From Gaetbulibacter sp. 4G1 (GTDB lineage: Bacteria > Bacteroidota > Bacteroidia > Flavobacteriales > Flavobacteriaceae), in NCBI RefSeq assembly GCF_002741945.1, contig NZ_MDVN01000009.1:62001-126000 (forward strand): 64,000 nt of DNA. The letters are read 5' to 3'. The notes under the pieces were generated by a model, which was not told the origin of the DNA, did no database searches, and saw nothing but the letters and a program-made list of their open reading frames with translations. The first letter of the stretch is position 1, and every line of letters begins with the position of its first letter. Below, in pieces: positions 9,341 through 18,471 of the stretch. The position numbers were made by a program, and so were the translations under genes.

Positions 9341-10834
9341 TTAGAATACTGATAATTTAAAATCTTTAGTTGTCTGATTTGCAATATCTCCACAAAGACC
9401 ATGGTCTACCCATGCATCTAGCGTTTGTATACGCATTCTTGTACTTCCAGCTACTGCATCATTTGGCACTGTTATAGATTGACTAAAAGGACCATCATTT
9501 AATTGCGCATCTAAACCAAATTCAATCACTAATTCTCCCGTATCTTCAAAATCGCCATCACCATTCCAATCTATCCATACTTTTGATTTTGACCAGTTAT
9601 TTGATTGTGTAAGTTCTAAAGTGAATGAACTCCCTGTTGTGACTCCAAGTGTTTGCTCTGTAAAAAACTCATAATTACCATTTGGCTGACTTCCTGAATA
9701 GTTTAAATTATTATCTGCTTCTGTTGTAGTTACTGTATCGGCATTATATCCGCCTGTTCCAGAAATACTACAGTAGGAAACACCTAATATTTCCACATTA
9801 AAATCTTTAGTAGTTTGATTTGCTACATCTCCACATAGACCATAATCTGTCCAAGCATCTAAAATTTGTACACGCATTCGGGAACTACCAATAACAGCAT
9901 CTACTGGAACACTTATATTAGCACTAAAAGGACCATCATTTAATTGAGCATCTAAACCAAATTCAGCTACCAATTCTCCAGTATCCTCAAAGTCTTTGTC
10001 TCCATTCCAATCTATCCATATCTTTGATTTTGACCAGTTATTTGATTGCGTTAAAGAGATAGAGAATTGAGATTCTGTTGCAACAATAAGTGTTTCAGAT
10101 ACTAACTCATAATTATTAGCAGGCTGAGATCCAGTATAACTAATATCTCCTTCTGCACCAGTTGTATCAATCGTATCTGCATTATATCCTCCAGTTCCAG
10201 ATATTGAACAATATTGTAACCCAAGAATAGCTGGGTCTCCACTAGCAGCTAATTGGACTACTGCTGTTTTTTGGCCTTGATCTGTAGTTGCTGTAATAAC
10301 AGCTACTCCTGGAGACACAGCTGCTACTACTCCATTTTCATCAACCGAAATTACAGATGGATCACTTGAAGACCATGTTACTGTTTTAATAGTTGCATTT
10401 TCTGGAAAAAAAACCACATTGTAAGATGTTTGTGATGGGTCAGCTGATACTATTTCTTCTAAGGCTATACTTTCTATTTTTATAATCACATTTATGGTTA
10501 CTGTGTTAGTAATATTACCATTTGCGTTTTGAGCCGTCAATATTGCTTCCCCTAGACTAATACCTTTTACACCGGCTACCAATCCATTTTCATTAAATTG
10601 AATTACTGCTACTTGTTCGTTACTTGACGACCAAGTCACTTTCTCTGTGGTTGCGTTTGGAGAAGGTGTAACAATAATTGGCTTTACTTCATCAATACTT
10701 AACTGCAAAGCAGATTCGCTTAATACTATTTCATTTAAAGAAATAGTAGCAAGGTCATCTTCCTCACAGGAATAAAATAGCATCACACTTAAAACAAGTA
10801 ATGACATTAAAAGTTTAAGTTTGTTTTTTTTCAT
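9341..10834 (-). CDS. Surface lipoprotein with two Ig-like (BIG2) and two GEVED domains
   Basis: The 497-residue product has a lipoprotein signal (lipobox FYSC, Cys about residue 23) followed by an acidic EEDD that is typical of surface export in this phylum. Residues of about 35-115 and 120-198 are bacterial Ig-like type 2 repeats (VTWSSSNEQVAVI and VTWSSSDPSVISV cores). Two GEVED repeats follow, each starting YCSISGTGGYNADT and containing KIWIDWNGDKDFEDTGEL or a near copy. No catalytic motif is visible. It lies 107 bp upstream of the locus 1 susC on the same strand, so a role as a surface glycan-binding or scaffold protein is plausible, but this is inference from position and domains. Confidence 0.75.
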   Translation of the reverse strand: MKKNKLKLLMSLLVLSVMLFYSCEEDDLATISLNEIVLSESALQLSIDEVKPIIVTPSPNATTEKVTWSSSNEQVAVIQFNENGLVAGVKGISLGEAILTAQNANGNITNTVTINVIIKIESIALEEIVSADPSQTSYNVVFFPENATIKTVTWSSSDPSVISVDENGVVAAVSPGVAVITATTDQGQKTAVVQLAASGDPAILGLQYCSISGTGGYNADTIDTTGAEGDISYTGSQPANNYELVSETLIVATESQFSISLTQSNNWSKSKIWIDWNGDKDFEDTGELVAEFGLDAQLNDGPFSANISVPVDAVIGSSRMRVQILDAWTDYGLCGDVANQTTKDFNVEILGVSYCSISGTGGYNADTVTTTEADNNLNYSGSQPNGNYEFFTEQTLGVTTGSSFTLELTQSNNWSKSKVWIDWNGDGDFEDTGELVIEFGLDAQLNDGPFSQSITVPNDAVAGSTRMRIQTLDAWVDHGLCGDIANQTTKDFKLSVF

Positions 10835-11111
10835 AATTATGTTTTTAATTGTTTATGAGTTAGAAAGCTGACACCTAATCTTTTAAAAAGAACACAGTAT
10901 CTTTTTAGCTTAGGTCTAAATTATAGGAGATAGAAAAAAAAGACGTGTTAAGAATTCATATATTAAGGATGGTGTTTTCGTAATGTGCAGTATTTGGTGA
11001 ATTCTTACCCAGAAACCTAAGTATTTTTAATACGAAGCTTAGCTTTTAATGATTAGGTAGTAAAAAAATTATGAATAAAAAGGGAATAATGATGTATAGT
11101 ATGAGGCTAGT

Positions 11112-14100
11112 CTAACTATAGTCTTTGATATAAAGTGAAGGGCTTTTGCCAAACTTCTTTTTAAATTCTTGGCTAAAGTGTCTTCTATCGGTATAACCTA
11201 CTTTAAAGCAAACATCTGTTATCGATATTTTTTGTTGTTCTTTTAATAATTGTGCAGCACGTTGTAAACGAAAATCTCTTACAAAGCCAATTATGGTCAT
11301 ACCTGTTAATGCCTTAATTTTTTTATAAACATTCGAGTGGCTCATACCTATATCTTTGGCTAATTGATCGACATTAAATTCAGACTCAGCAATATTATCT
11401 TCAATAATACCTACCAGTTTTGATAAAAATTCTTCATCTGGTGAATTCAGTTTCACATTTTTAGGTCGTAATAATCCTTCTTTTAAATATCGTTCTCGCA
11501 ACAGTTTTCTATTGTCCAAAAGGTTTTTAATTCTTGTTTTTAAAATCGCTTCATTAAATGGTTTAGTTAAATAATCATCAGCTCCAGTTTCTAAACCTTC
11601 AATTTTATCAGAGATAAGAGTTCTTGCCGTAAGCAATATTACTGGAATATGACTGGTTCTGATATCCTTTTTCAATTCTGCACAAAAAACTACTCCATCC
11701 ATAACGGGCATCATAATATCACTTATAACTATATCTGGAATAAACTCAACAGCCATTTCAAACCCTTCTTTTCCATTTACAGCTTCAATTACCAAATAAG
11801 ATTTTGATAAAATTTCTTTTAAATAATCTCTTAAATTCGAGTTATCTTCTATTAGTAAAACTGAGGATTTAGATTCATTTTTCGCTAATTCACTTACGTC
11901 AACATCACTTTGGTCAGCTATATAGTTTTCAATGTTTTCATCTCCATGTGCACCTGTAATTATTTCGGATTCTTTAAAATGTGAGCAACCTAAAGACAAC
12001 GTAATTGTAAACACGCTACCTTTACCTAATTTACTATTTACTTCTATTTTACCAGAATGCAACTCTATAATATCTTTAGCTATTGAAAGCCCAATTCCAA
12101 ACCCTTTGGCTTGATGAGTATTGTCTTCTTTTTGGTAAAATCTTTCAAAAATATTTTGCAGTTTGTCTTTTTCAATACCTTGACCCGAATCACTTACCGT
12201 TATATTAACAAAATTAGCATCTTTTTTTACTTTAACTTTTATTTGGTCGCCTTCTTTACTAAACTTAAAAGCATTAGATAACAAATTGAAAATTACTTTT
12301 TCCATCTGAATTTTATCAAACCAAGCCATAATTTCTCTATCTGTTCTTTTAAACTGATAATCAATATTCTTAATTATTGCCTGTTGTGAAAAATTCAAAA
12401 ATATTTCATTGGTAAAATCTACTATATTGCTTTGAGTTACTTGTAGTTTAACTCTCCCCTCTTCCAGTTTTCTAAAATTCAACAATTCATTTACCAAATG
12501 TAAAAGCCTATTAGCATTACTTTTAATTGTAGAAAGCTGGTTGTTTTTACTTACACCTAAATCATTTTTTAACAGACTATTTAGAGGTCCTAATATTAGT
12601 GTTAAAGGTGTTCTTATTTCGTGAGATATGTTTGTGAAAAAACGCTGCTTGGCTTTATGTAATTTATCTTCGTGCTCTCGTTGTAATTGCTCTAATGCCA
12701 ACTTATTTTTCATCTGTGCCCATCTCAAATAGTAACGTTGAAACAATGCTAAACCTATAATTGCTAATATAAAATATAAAGTATATGCCCACCATGTTCT
12801 CCAATATGGTGGTAATATGCTTATGTATACTTTAGCTACACTATTTTCGTTCCACTTGCCATCATCTGTTTTACTTTTTACGTTAAACAAATATTCTCCA
12901 ACCGATAAATTTGTATATGTTGTTGCGTTTTGAGAACCTATTTCTCGCCATTTATCTTCAAAACCTTCCATTTTTACAGCAAACTGAGTTTTATTAGAAA
13001 AAGGAAGTTTAAGCGATGAAAAGTTGAAAGTAAATATTCTTTGATTATAGGGTAATGTTATACTATCTTGATATGAAATATGATTTTTAATAGCGCTTTT
13101 TATATTATGAGCGCTTTTATCTAATAATTCAAAATCAGTAAAAACTACTGGATAATGAGTATTATATTTATTAATATTCTCTGGGTTAAAAGATACTATA
13201 CCTCTACTTCCTCCAAAATACAATACCCCTTCTTTATCTTTAAAAACAGAAGCTATATGAAATTCTCTTTCCTTAATTGGAAAGGCTTCAATTCGTTCTA
13301 AATTTATATCATACTTATAAATACCATCTCTAGTACTTAACCAAATATTTTTTTCATTATCTTGAATTAATCCAACTACTGCGTTACTATTTAAAACATT
13401 ACCAACATTAAAATTTTTAAATGTTTTACTTTTAATATTAAAAAAACTTAACCCCTCTTTAGTTCCTATCCATAAATTCCCATTATCATCTTTAATAAAG
13501 TTGAAAATATAATTACTTGCTATAGATTTTGAATTATCTTTATTTGACTGATAATTAACAAACTGGCTGGTTTTAGAATCAAAAAAACTTAAACCTCCTC
13601 CAAATGTTGCAAGCCATAATGTTTCATCATTATTTAACAAAATGGATAAAACATTGTCGCTTGGTATTGAGTTTGGGTTATCTTTATTATATCTGAAATT
13701 TGTAAACTTTTGTTCTTGATTATTAAAATAGCTCAAGCCTCCTCCCCAAGTACCAACCCAAATATCTTTAGAGGGCAATTCTATGATTGACCTAACGTCA
13801 TTATATGGCAGCGAAAGATCATTGTTTGCTTCTCTTTTATATTGCTTCACTTTTTTCTTGTTAGAATCTAATAAAACAATTCCTTTTGCAAACGTCCCTA
13901 CCCAATATTGATTGTTAGTTGTAGGTGTTATACATTGAATAAAATCTCCTCCTATGGATGAATCATTTTCTTTGTTATAAAATTTAAGTTTCTTATTGTT
14001 AATATTATAAACGCTTAAACCCTTACCATCTGTACCCATCCAAAGCTCATCTGACTCCTTATAAATTGATAGTATTGGGGATATATCATAACCTTTTCCA

Positions 14101-15152
14101 TCGCTATATAAAAACCTAACATTGTCAGCTTTTTTTTCAAGTATGTTTAAGCCTTTCCAGGCTGTTCCAATCCAAATATTTGATTGGTTATCTTCAAAAA
14201 TAGTATTAACGGTATTGTTTGCTAATGATGCTTGTAATCTATTATCATGCTTATACTGATTAACAATCAATTTATTATTGGAAGTTATTTGAATCTTAAG
14301 TACGCCTTCTCCATCTGTACCTGCCCAAAAATTAGCATTATTTTCTTTATAAATCGTTCTAATAATAGATACTTTTTCATATCTAGTTTTATCTAAAAAG
14401 TTAGATAATGTATTATTTAACAAGTTAAATTTTAACAATCCATTACCATTAGTTCCTATTAATAACTCTGTATCATTTATTGAAGTAATTGAGTTTATAA
14501 ATTCAAAATCATTTTTATTATTTAAGTTAAATCGTGTAAATTTTTCTGTCTTAAAATCAAACTTGTTTAAACCTCCACCATATGTCCCAATCCAGAAAGT
14601 ATCTTCCTTTCCTTCAAAAATACTCCAAACACTATTATTGCTTAAAGAAGAAGGGTTATTGACTTGATACAAATATGATTTAAAAGTATTAGTTGTCTTA
14701 TCAAAAAGATTTAATCCATTTTCAGTACCTATCCAAATTCTACCCTTTATATCTTCAATAATAACATGAACATCATCAGATGATATAGAACTTATATTAT
14801 TAGGTATGTGCCTGTAATTTTTAAAGCTATTCTTTTTTGGGTTGTATATGCTAATGCCACCGCCTATTGTACCAACCCACAAATTCCCTTGGCTATCAAT
14901 TTTTAACGCTGAAATATCGTTAGAACTTATATCACTTGTTTTTTCATTAAAAATGACAATTGATGTCCCATCATACCTATTCAATCCATTCTTTGTACCA
15001 ATCCATATAAACCCTAAACTATCTTGAACAATACTTGTAATCCTACTATTTGATAGTCCTTGGTCTTGGTTTATATGATTAAATTGATCTTGGCTTCGGG
15101 CATGCCACACTAAGGAAATAATAACAAAACAATATTTTAATATTCCTTTCAA
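11112..15152 (-). CDS. Hybrid two-component system sensor/regulator (HTCS)
   Basis: This one-protein regulator senses an oligosaccharide in the periplasm and activates its polysaccharide locus. The 1346-residue chain has a signal peptide, then many two-component propeller repeats (recurring NLWIGT and FWIGTYGGGLN motifs) to about residue 700. A Y_Y_Y domain ends near KDGKWNENSVAKV. A membrane helix follows near 780, then a HisKA domain with the phospho-acceptor histidine in FTNISHEIRTPLT, a HATPase domain (NLLSNAFKFS, DSGQGI, GFGIGLSIAKD), a receiver with the acceptor aspartate in VISDIMMPVMDG, and a C-terminal AraC helix-turn-helix (CFKVGYTDRRHFSQEFKKKFG). All parts needed for signalling are present. 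It lies within locus 1, between the GEVED lipoprotein and the GH123-like genes, and is its likely activator. Confidence 0.95.
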   Translation of the reverse strand: MKGILKYCFVIISLVWHARSQDQFNHINQDQGLSNSRITSIVQDSLGFIWIGTKNGLNRYDGTSIVIFNEKTSDISSNDISALKIDSQGNLWVGTIGGGISIYNPKKNSFKNYRHIPNNISSISSDDVHVIIEDIKGRIWIGTENGLNLFDKTTNTFKSYLYQVNNPSSLSNNSVWSIFEGKEDTFWIGTYGGGLNKFDFKTEKFTRFNLNNKNDFEFINSITSINDTELLIGTNGNGLLKFNLLNNTLSNFLDKTRYEKVSIIRTIYKENNANFWAGTDGEGVLKIQITSNNKLIVNQYKHDNRLQASLANNTVNTIFEDNQSNIWIGTAWKGLNILEKKADNVRFLYSDGKGYDISPILSIYKESDELWMGTDGKGLSVYNINNKKLKFYNKENDSSIGGDFIQCITPTTNNQYWVGTFAKGIVLLDSNKKKVKQYKREANNDLSLPYNDVRSIIELPSKDIWVGTWGGGLSYFNNQEQKFTNFRYNKDNPNSIPSDNVLSILLNNDETLWLATFGGGLSFFDSKTSQFVNYQSNKDNSKSIASNYIFNFIKDDNGNLWIGTKEGLSFFNIKSKTFKNFNVGNVLNSNAVVGLIQDNEKNIWLSTRDGIYKYDINLERIEAFPIKEREFHIASVFKDKEGVLYFGGSRGIVSFNPENINKYNTHYPVVFTDFELLDKSAHNIKSAIKNHISYQDSITLPYNQRIFTFNFSSLKLPFSNKTQFAVKMEGFEDKWREIGSQNATTYTNLSVGEYLFNVKSKTDDGKWNENSVAKVYISILPPYWRTWWAYTLYFILAIIGLALFQRYYLRWAQMKNKLALEQLQREHEDKLHKAKQRFFTNISHEIRTPLTLILGPLNSLLKNDLGVSKNNQLSTIKSNANRLLHLVNELLNFRKLEEGRVKLQVTQSNIVDFTNEIFLNFSQQAIIKNIDYQFKRTDREIMAWFDKIQMEKVIFNLLSNAFKFSKEGDQIKVKVKKDANFVNITVSDSGQGIEKDKLQNIFERFYQKEDNTHQAKGFGIGLSIAKDIIELHSGKIEVNSKLGKGSVFTITLSLGCSHFKESEIITGAHGDENIENYIADQSDVDVSELAKNESKSSVLLIEDNSNLRDYLKEILSKSYLVIEAVNGKEGFEMAVEFIPDIVISDIMMPVMDGVVFCAELKKDIRTSHIPVILLTARTLISDKIEGLETGADDYLTKPFNEAILKTRIKNLLDNRKLLRERYLKEGLLRPKNVKLNSPDEEFLSKLVGIIEDNIAESEFNVDQLAKDIGMSHSNVYKKIKALTGMTIIGFVRDFRLQRAAQLLKEQQKISITDVCFKVGYTDRRHFSQEFKKKFGKSPSLYIKDYS

Positions 15153-15418
15153 GCTTTTAAATATTATTATTAATCTTTAAGTTTTTCAAAATAAAACATA
15201 AGATAAAACTATTTCGTTGAAAATTTTTAATTTTTTGAATGCTTATTTTAACTTATAAAGCTACTTTCTATTCACTATTTCTGAGGTACTTTCTTTTTTT
15301 GGGCTATAATACAGTTAATATAAATACTCTTTTCTAAAGGTTTATTTTGCTTCTATTTTTTAAGCTTTGGTTAATGATTTGCTTTATGCATAGAGCTTTT
15401 CACTAACAATCAATGTTA
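15153..15418. other. 266-bp gap upstream of the HTCS gene
   Basis: This AT-rich gap separates the GH123-like gene (ending at 15419) from the HTCS gene (starting at 15152). It should hold the HTCS promoter. I see no convincing TAnnTTTG box, no strong hairpin and no open reading frame worth calling. Confidence 0.5.
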
Positions 15419-18358
15419 TTATCTAGCTATCATTATTTTAGAGTATCTAGTTCCCGATTGCAATGTAGTTTTCATAATATAAAGCCCATTTGCTAACCCT
15501 TTCGACAGAAACATACTTTCAGAAGAGTTAAAACTGTTATAGTTAGCTTTATAAACAGCTTGTCCGCTAATATTGTATAAAACGAAATTAACTTGCTCGC
15601 CTTTTATCTTTGCTAAGCTTACAGTAAGTTTATTTTTTTTTAATGGGTTTGGAAAGATTTTCATCGAACCTTCAGTATCAATATTATTAAGACTTAGTGA
15701 TCCTGTTGTTGTATCAATTACAAAATCTTTAATTGCAGAATTCTCAAGTGTACCGTCTGATGTTGGTATGCCGCAAGGAGTATTTGGGATTTTAGAATCT
15801 TCGTAAGTCCAAGCATCTCCTGATACTATCCTCATTTTAAAAAAGCCAACAATGGCATCCAAAGGAACATTAATATCCATATTATAAGTTATAGTTGCGT
15901 CTGACACTTTTTCTGGGCTTAAAGGCTGTAAGCGCTCTCCTAAATCGTCAAAATCGTTATCGCCATTCCAATCTATCCATACTATAGATCTAGACCAACC
16001 GTTACCATTGGTTACAGATAAATTAAAAGTAGACCCTTTGTCAATTTTTAAAATTTGACTTATGCTCGCATAATTGTTAGTACCAAATCCTGCTCCTATA
16101 AGGTTAATGTTTTTAGTACCTCCTGATGTAGTTACGCCAGCTACATTATAACTTCCTGTGCCAGTCACTGTACAAAAAGGATCTAATACTTCAAGAATAA
16201 AATCTGTTGTACCAGTTTTATCTATTATTCCACAAGATGTTGGGTCTCCTAAATCTGATTTTTTAACTTGAATTCTTATTCTTTTTTCTCCCCAAAAACT
16301 ATTATAAGGTACGGTTACAGGTATATTATAGTTTAGTATATTATTGCATGAATTTGCAGCACCTCCTGTAAAAACTAACTCACCTAGATCATCAAAATCT
16401 TCATCATCATTCCAATCAATCCAAACTGTAGTTCTTGCACAATTTGATGCAGATGAGTTTTGTAATGCAAAAGAAAAACTACCTCCTGGTAAAACACTTA
16501 ACTTTGTTCCTGTATGGTATTCGTACCCTGTATTAGGGTATTGTGATGTAGAAAAGTTTAAATTGGTAATTCCGCCTGTTGTTGATACCGTTTTTAAGTA
16601 ATAATTACTATCTGCACCTCCATTTACTTTACAATATGAGAACGTACCTAGTGTTAACTCATTAATCATTTTTTGACCTTCTTTTACTAATACATCAGCA
16701 TTAATACCACTGTTTGAGTCAAATGAAGATATTTTATTGTTAAAATCATCTAACAATTGTTGACTATAATCATCTGATGCGTTTTCTAAAGTTGTTTTTA
16801 AAATCTTTAATTTCTCAAAATCTTGAATCCCTTCTCTTAGTAATATTAAACGCAAACTAGGTAAGTATTTTGTAGGATTGTTATTTGAATTTCTATATAC
16901 CATTGCAAAATCGCCTGCGGTATGAGCTCCGTCTCTAGCATCAAAAGGGTCGGAAAGACTCCAATTATCATATGCCCATCTCAAATAGCCATTTAACCCT
17001 TCTTTTGAAGCATGCCACCCCATCCAAGTCATTTCAGCTAAACTCGTTTTTGGTGTTACATAACTATTTGGTGCCACCTGAGTGCAACTCGTATAAAACG
17101 TTGTTATTTTACCAGACCTACCTATTGTAGATGTTGTTCCTAAAATTCCGGAAGCATCGTATAATTTACTACTATTAGACCCACTTAATGTACTAGTATG
17201 TGCTATTCCAGTTTTCCATGTACTGTTATTATTCTGTATGACATCAAGAACATTATTTAATTTACTTTGCTCAACTTCATCTAAATACAACACTGCTTTA
17301 TTAAACCACCCTTTAGAATCTAGATGAGTTTTAAACGCTGTAAAAAAGTGATTCCATCTTGTATTATACGCTGTTGATCCTAATGTAGCACTTAAACTAA
17401 TTTGCGAATTTGTTGCTTCATTCCAATACGGGATTACTGTTTCGTTCCATCCTACAGGAGAAAAACAATTTATTTGTTTATCTATCCCCCAAGACATTAA
17501 TGCAGTTACATATTTATCAAAAGCTGTAAAATCATACTCCCAAGTACCATCAATTTTCTTTATCCATTTTATCATTGTTGGCATTCCAAGAGCGTTTTCT
17601 TTTATATGAGCTGTAATAGCTTTTTGCCCCATATTTGCTAACAATCTATATCCTGGTTCAAATAATGCAAAATGTTCATCAGACCAAAGTGCTATAGTAT
17701 TGCTTGGATTAGCATTGTTATAATGGTTAAGAATTCTAACGGGGAATTGCCATAAATCCAAATGAAAACTCCAGTTATCAACAGTTGGTAAAGTGTAATT
17801 AACCACATTCACCTGAATGTTAAATATTATTGGAGAAATTCCTCCATTTACCGTAATAGTTCCTTCATATACTCCTGCTATCGTTGTGGTTGGAACATCA
17901 ATTGTAATCCATAATTTTAAAGGATCAGTAGATAACAATGACGTTATTGTTTCGTCTGAAAGTGCATCAATAACTTCAACTGACGTTGGATGTGTTGGGT
18001 AAGACGAACAAGTTTTAGGGTCTGGATCTCCCTTAATATATTTTCCAAAACGCAATTTAATGTTGGAGGCAGCAATTTGGTTTCCTCCATTAGTTAAATT
18101 ACTAATATTGTAACTAAGCCCATTTACATTTGAATTACTCCATAATAATATTTGTTTATGAATTCGATCTCCTTTCCATGCTATCGTATTCCAATTTTGA
18201 GATTGAGCTCCTGAAAAACTTTCGTTCTTTTGATAGCGTTTAAATTTTGATTCGAATGAACCTTGAATTGTTTGAGCTAGAGGTATGTAATAAAACAAGT
18301 TAAATAGCAGTATAAGCAACAATCTATAATTTGAAAAAGCTTGACATTTATTTTCCAT
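15419..18358 (-). CDS. Secreted GH123/DUF4091-like glycosidase with two GEVED domains and T9SS tail
   Basis: The 979-residue product has a signal peptide (to about AQ at 28-29), then a beta-sandwich and a TIM-barrel-like region resembling DUF4091 and glycoside hydrolase family 123. Supporting this are FHLDLWQFP (about 198-206) and the adjacent acid pair Asp360-Glu361 in VLYLDEVE. GH123 beta-N-acetylgalactosaminidases use a neighbouring Asp-Glu pair with the substrate acetamido group. NGYLRWAYDNW and LREGIQDFEKLK are also shared with the next gene. Two GEVED domains follow (about 630-880), each with VWIDWN. The last 80 residues are a type IX secretion sorting tail (FPNPLKKNKL to the end). Substrate and exact GH family are inferred. 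The protein is probably cell-surface or secreted. Confidence 0.75.
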   Translation of the reverse strand: MENKCQAFSNYRLLLILLFNLFYYIPLAQTIQGSFESKFKRYQKNESFSGAQSQNWNTIAWKGDRIHKQILLWSNSNVNGLSYNISNLTNGGNQIAASNIKLRFGKYIKGDPDPKTCSSYPTHPTSVEVIDALSDETITSLLSTDPLKLWITIDVPTTTIAGVYEGTITVNGGISPIIFNIQVNVVNYTLPTVDNWSFHLDLWQFPVRILNHYNNANPSNTIALWSDEHFALFEPGYRLLANMGQKAITAHIKENALGMPTMIKWIKKIDGTWEYDFTAFDKYVTALMSWGIDKQINCFSPVGWNETVIPYWNEATNSQISLSATLGSTAYNTRWNHFFTAFKTHLDSKGWFNKAVLYLDEVEQSKLNNVLDVIQNNNSTWKTGIAHTSTLSGSNSSKLYDASGILGTTSTIGRSGKITTFYTSCTQVAPNSYVTPKTSLAEMTWMGWHASKEGLNGYLRWAYDNWSLSDPFDARDGAHTAGDFAMVYRNSNNNPTKYLPSLRLILLREGIQDFEKLKILKTTLENASDDYSQQLLDDFNNKISSFDSNSGINADVLVKEGQKMINELTLGTFSYCKVNGGADSNYYLKTVSTTGGITNLNFSTSQYPNTGYEYHTGTKLSVLPGGSFSFALQNSSASNCARTTVWIDWNDDEDFDDLGELVFTGGAANSCNNILNYNIPVTVPYNSFWGEKRIRIQVKKSDLGDPTSCGIIDKTGTTDFILEVLDPFCTVTGTGSYNVAGVTTSGGTKNINLIGAGFGTNNYASISQILKIDKGSTFNLSVTNGNGWSRSIVWIDWNGDNDFDDLGERLQPLSPEKVSDATITYNMDINVPLDAIVGFFKMRIVSGDAWTYEDSKIPNTPCGIPTSDGTLENSAIKDFVIDTTTGSLSLNNIDTEGSMKIFPNPLKKNKLTVSLAKIKGEQVNFVLYNISGQAVYKANYNSFNSSESMFLSKGLANGLYIMKTTLQSGTRYSKIMIAR

Positions 18359-18471
18359 GATTAAACATTAATATATTACAATGGCAATATTAATATTAAT
18401 GTTATATAGCTATGGTTCTATATTCGGAAAACTGAGTGGGTAATTTCGTAATTAAAAAATACAAACCTTAT

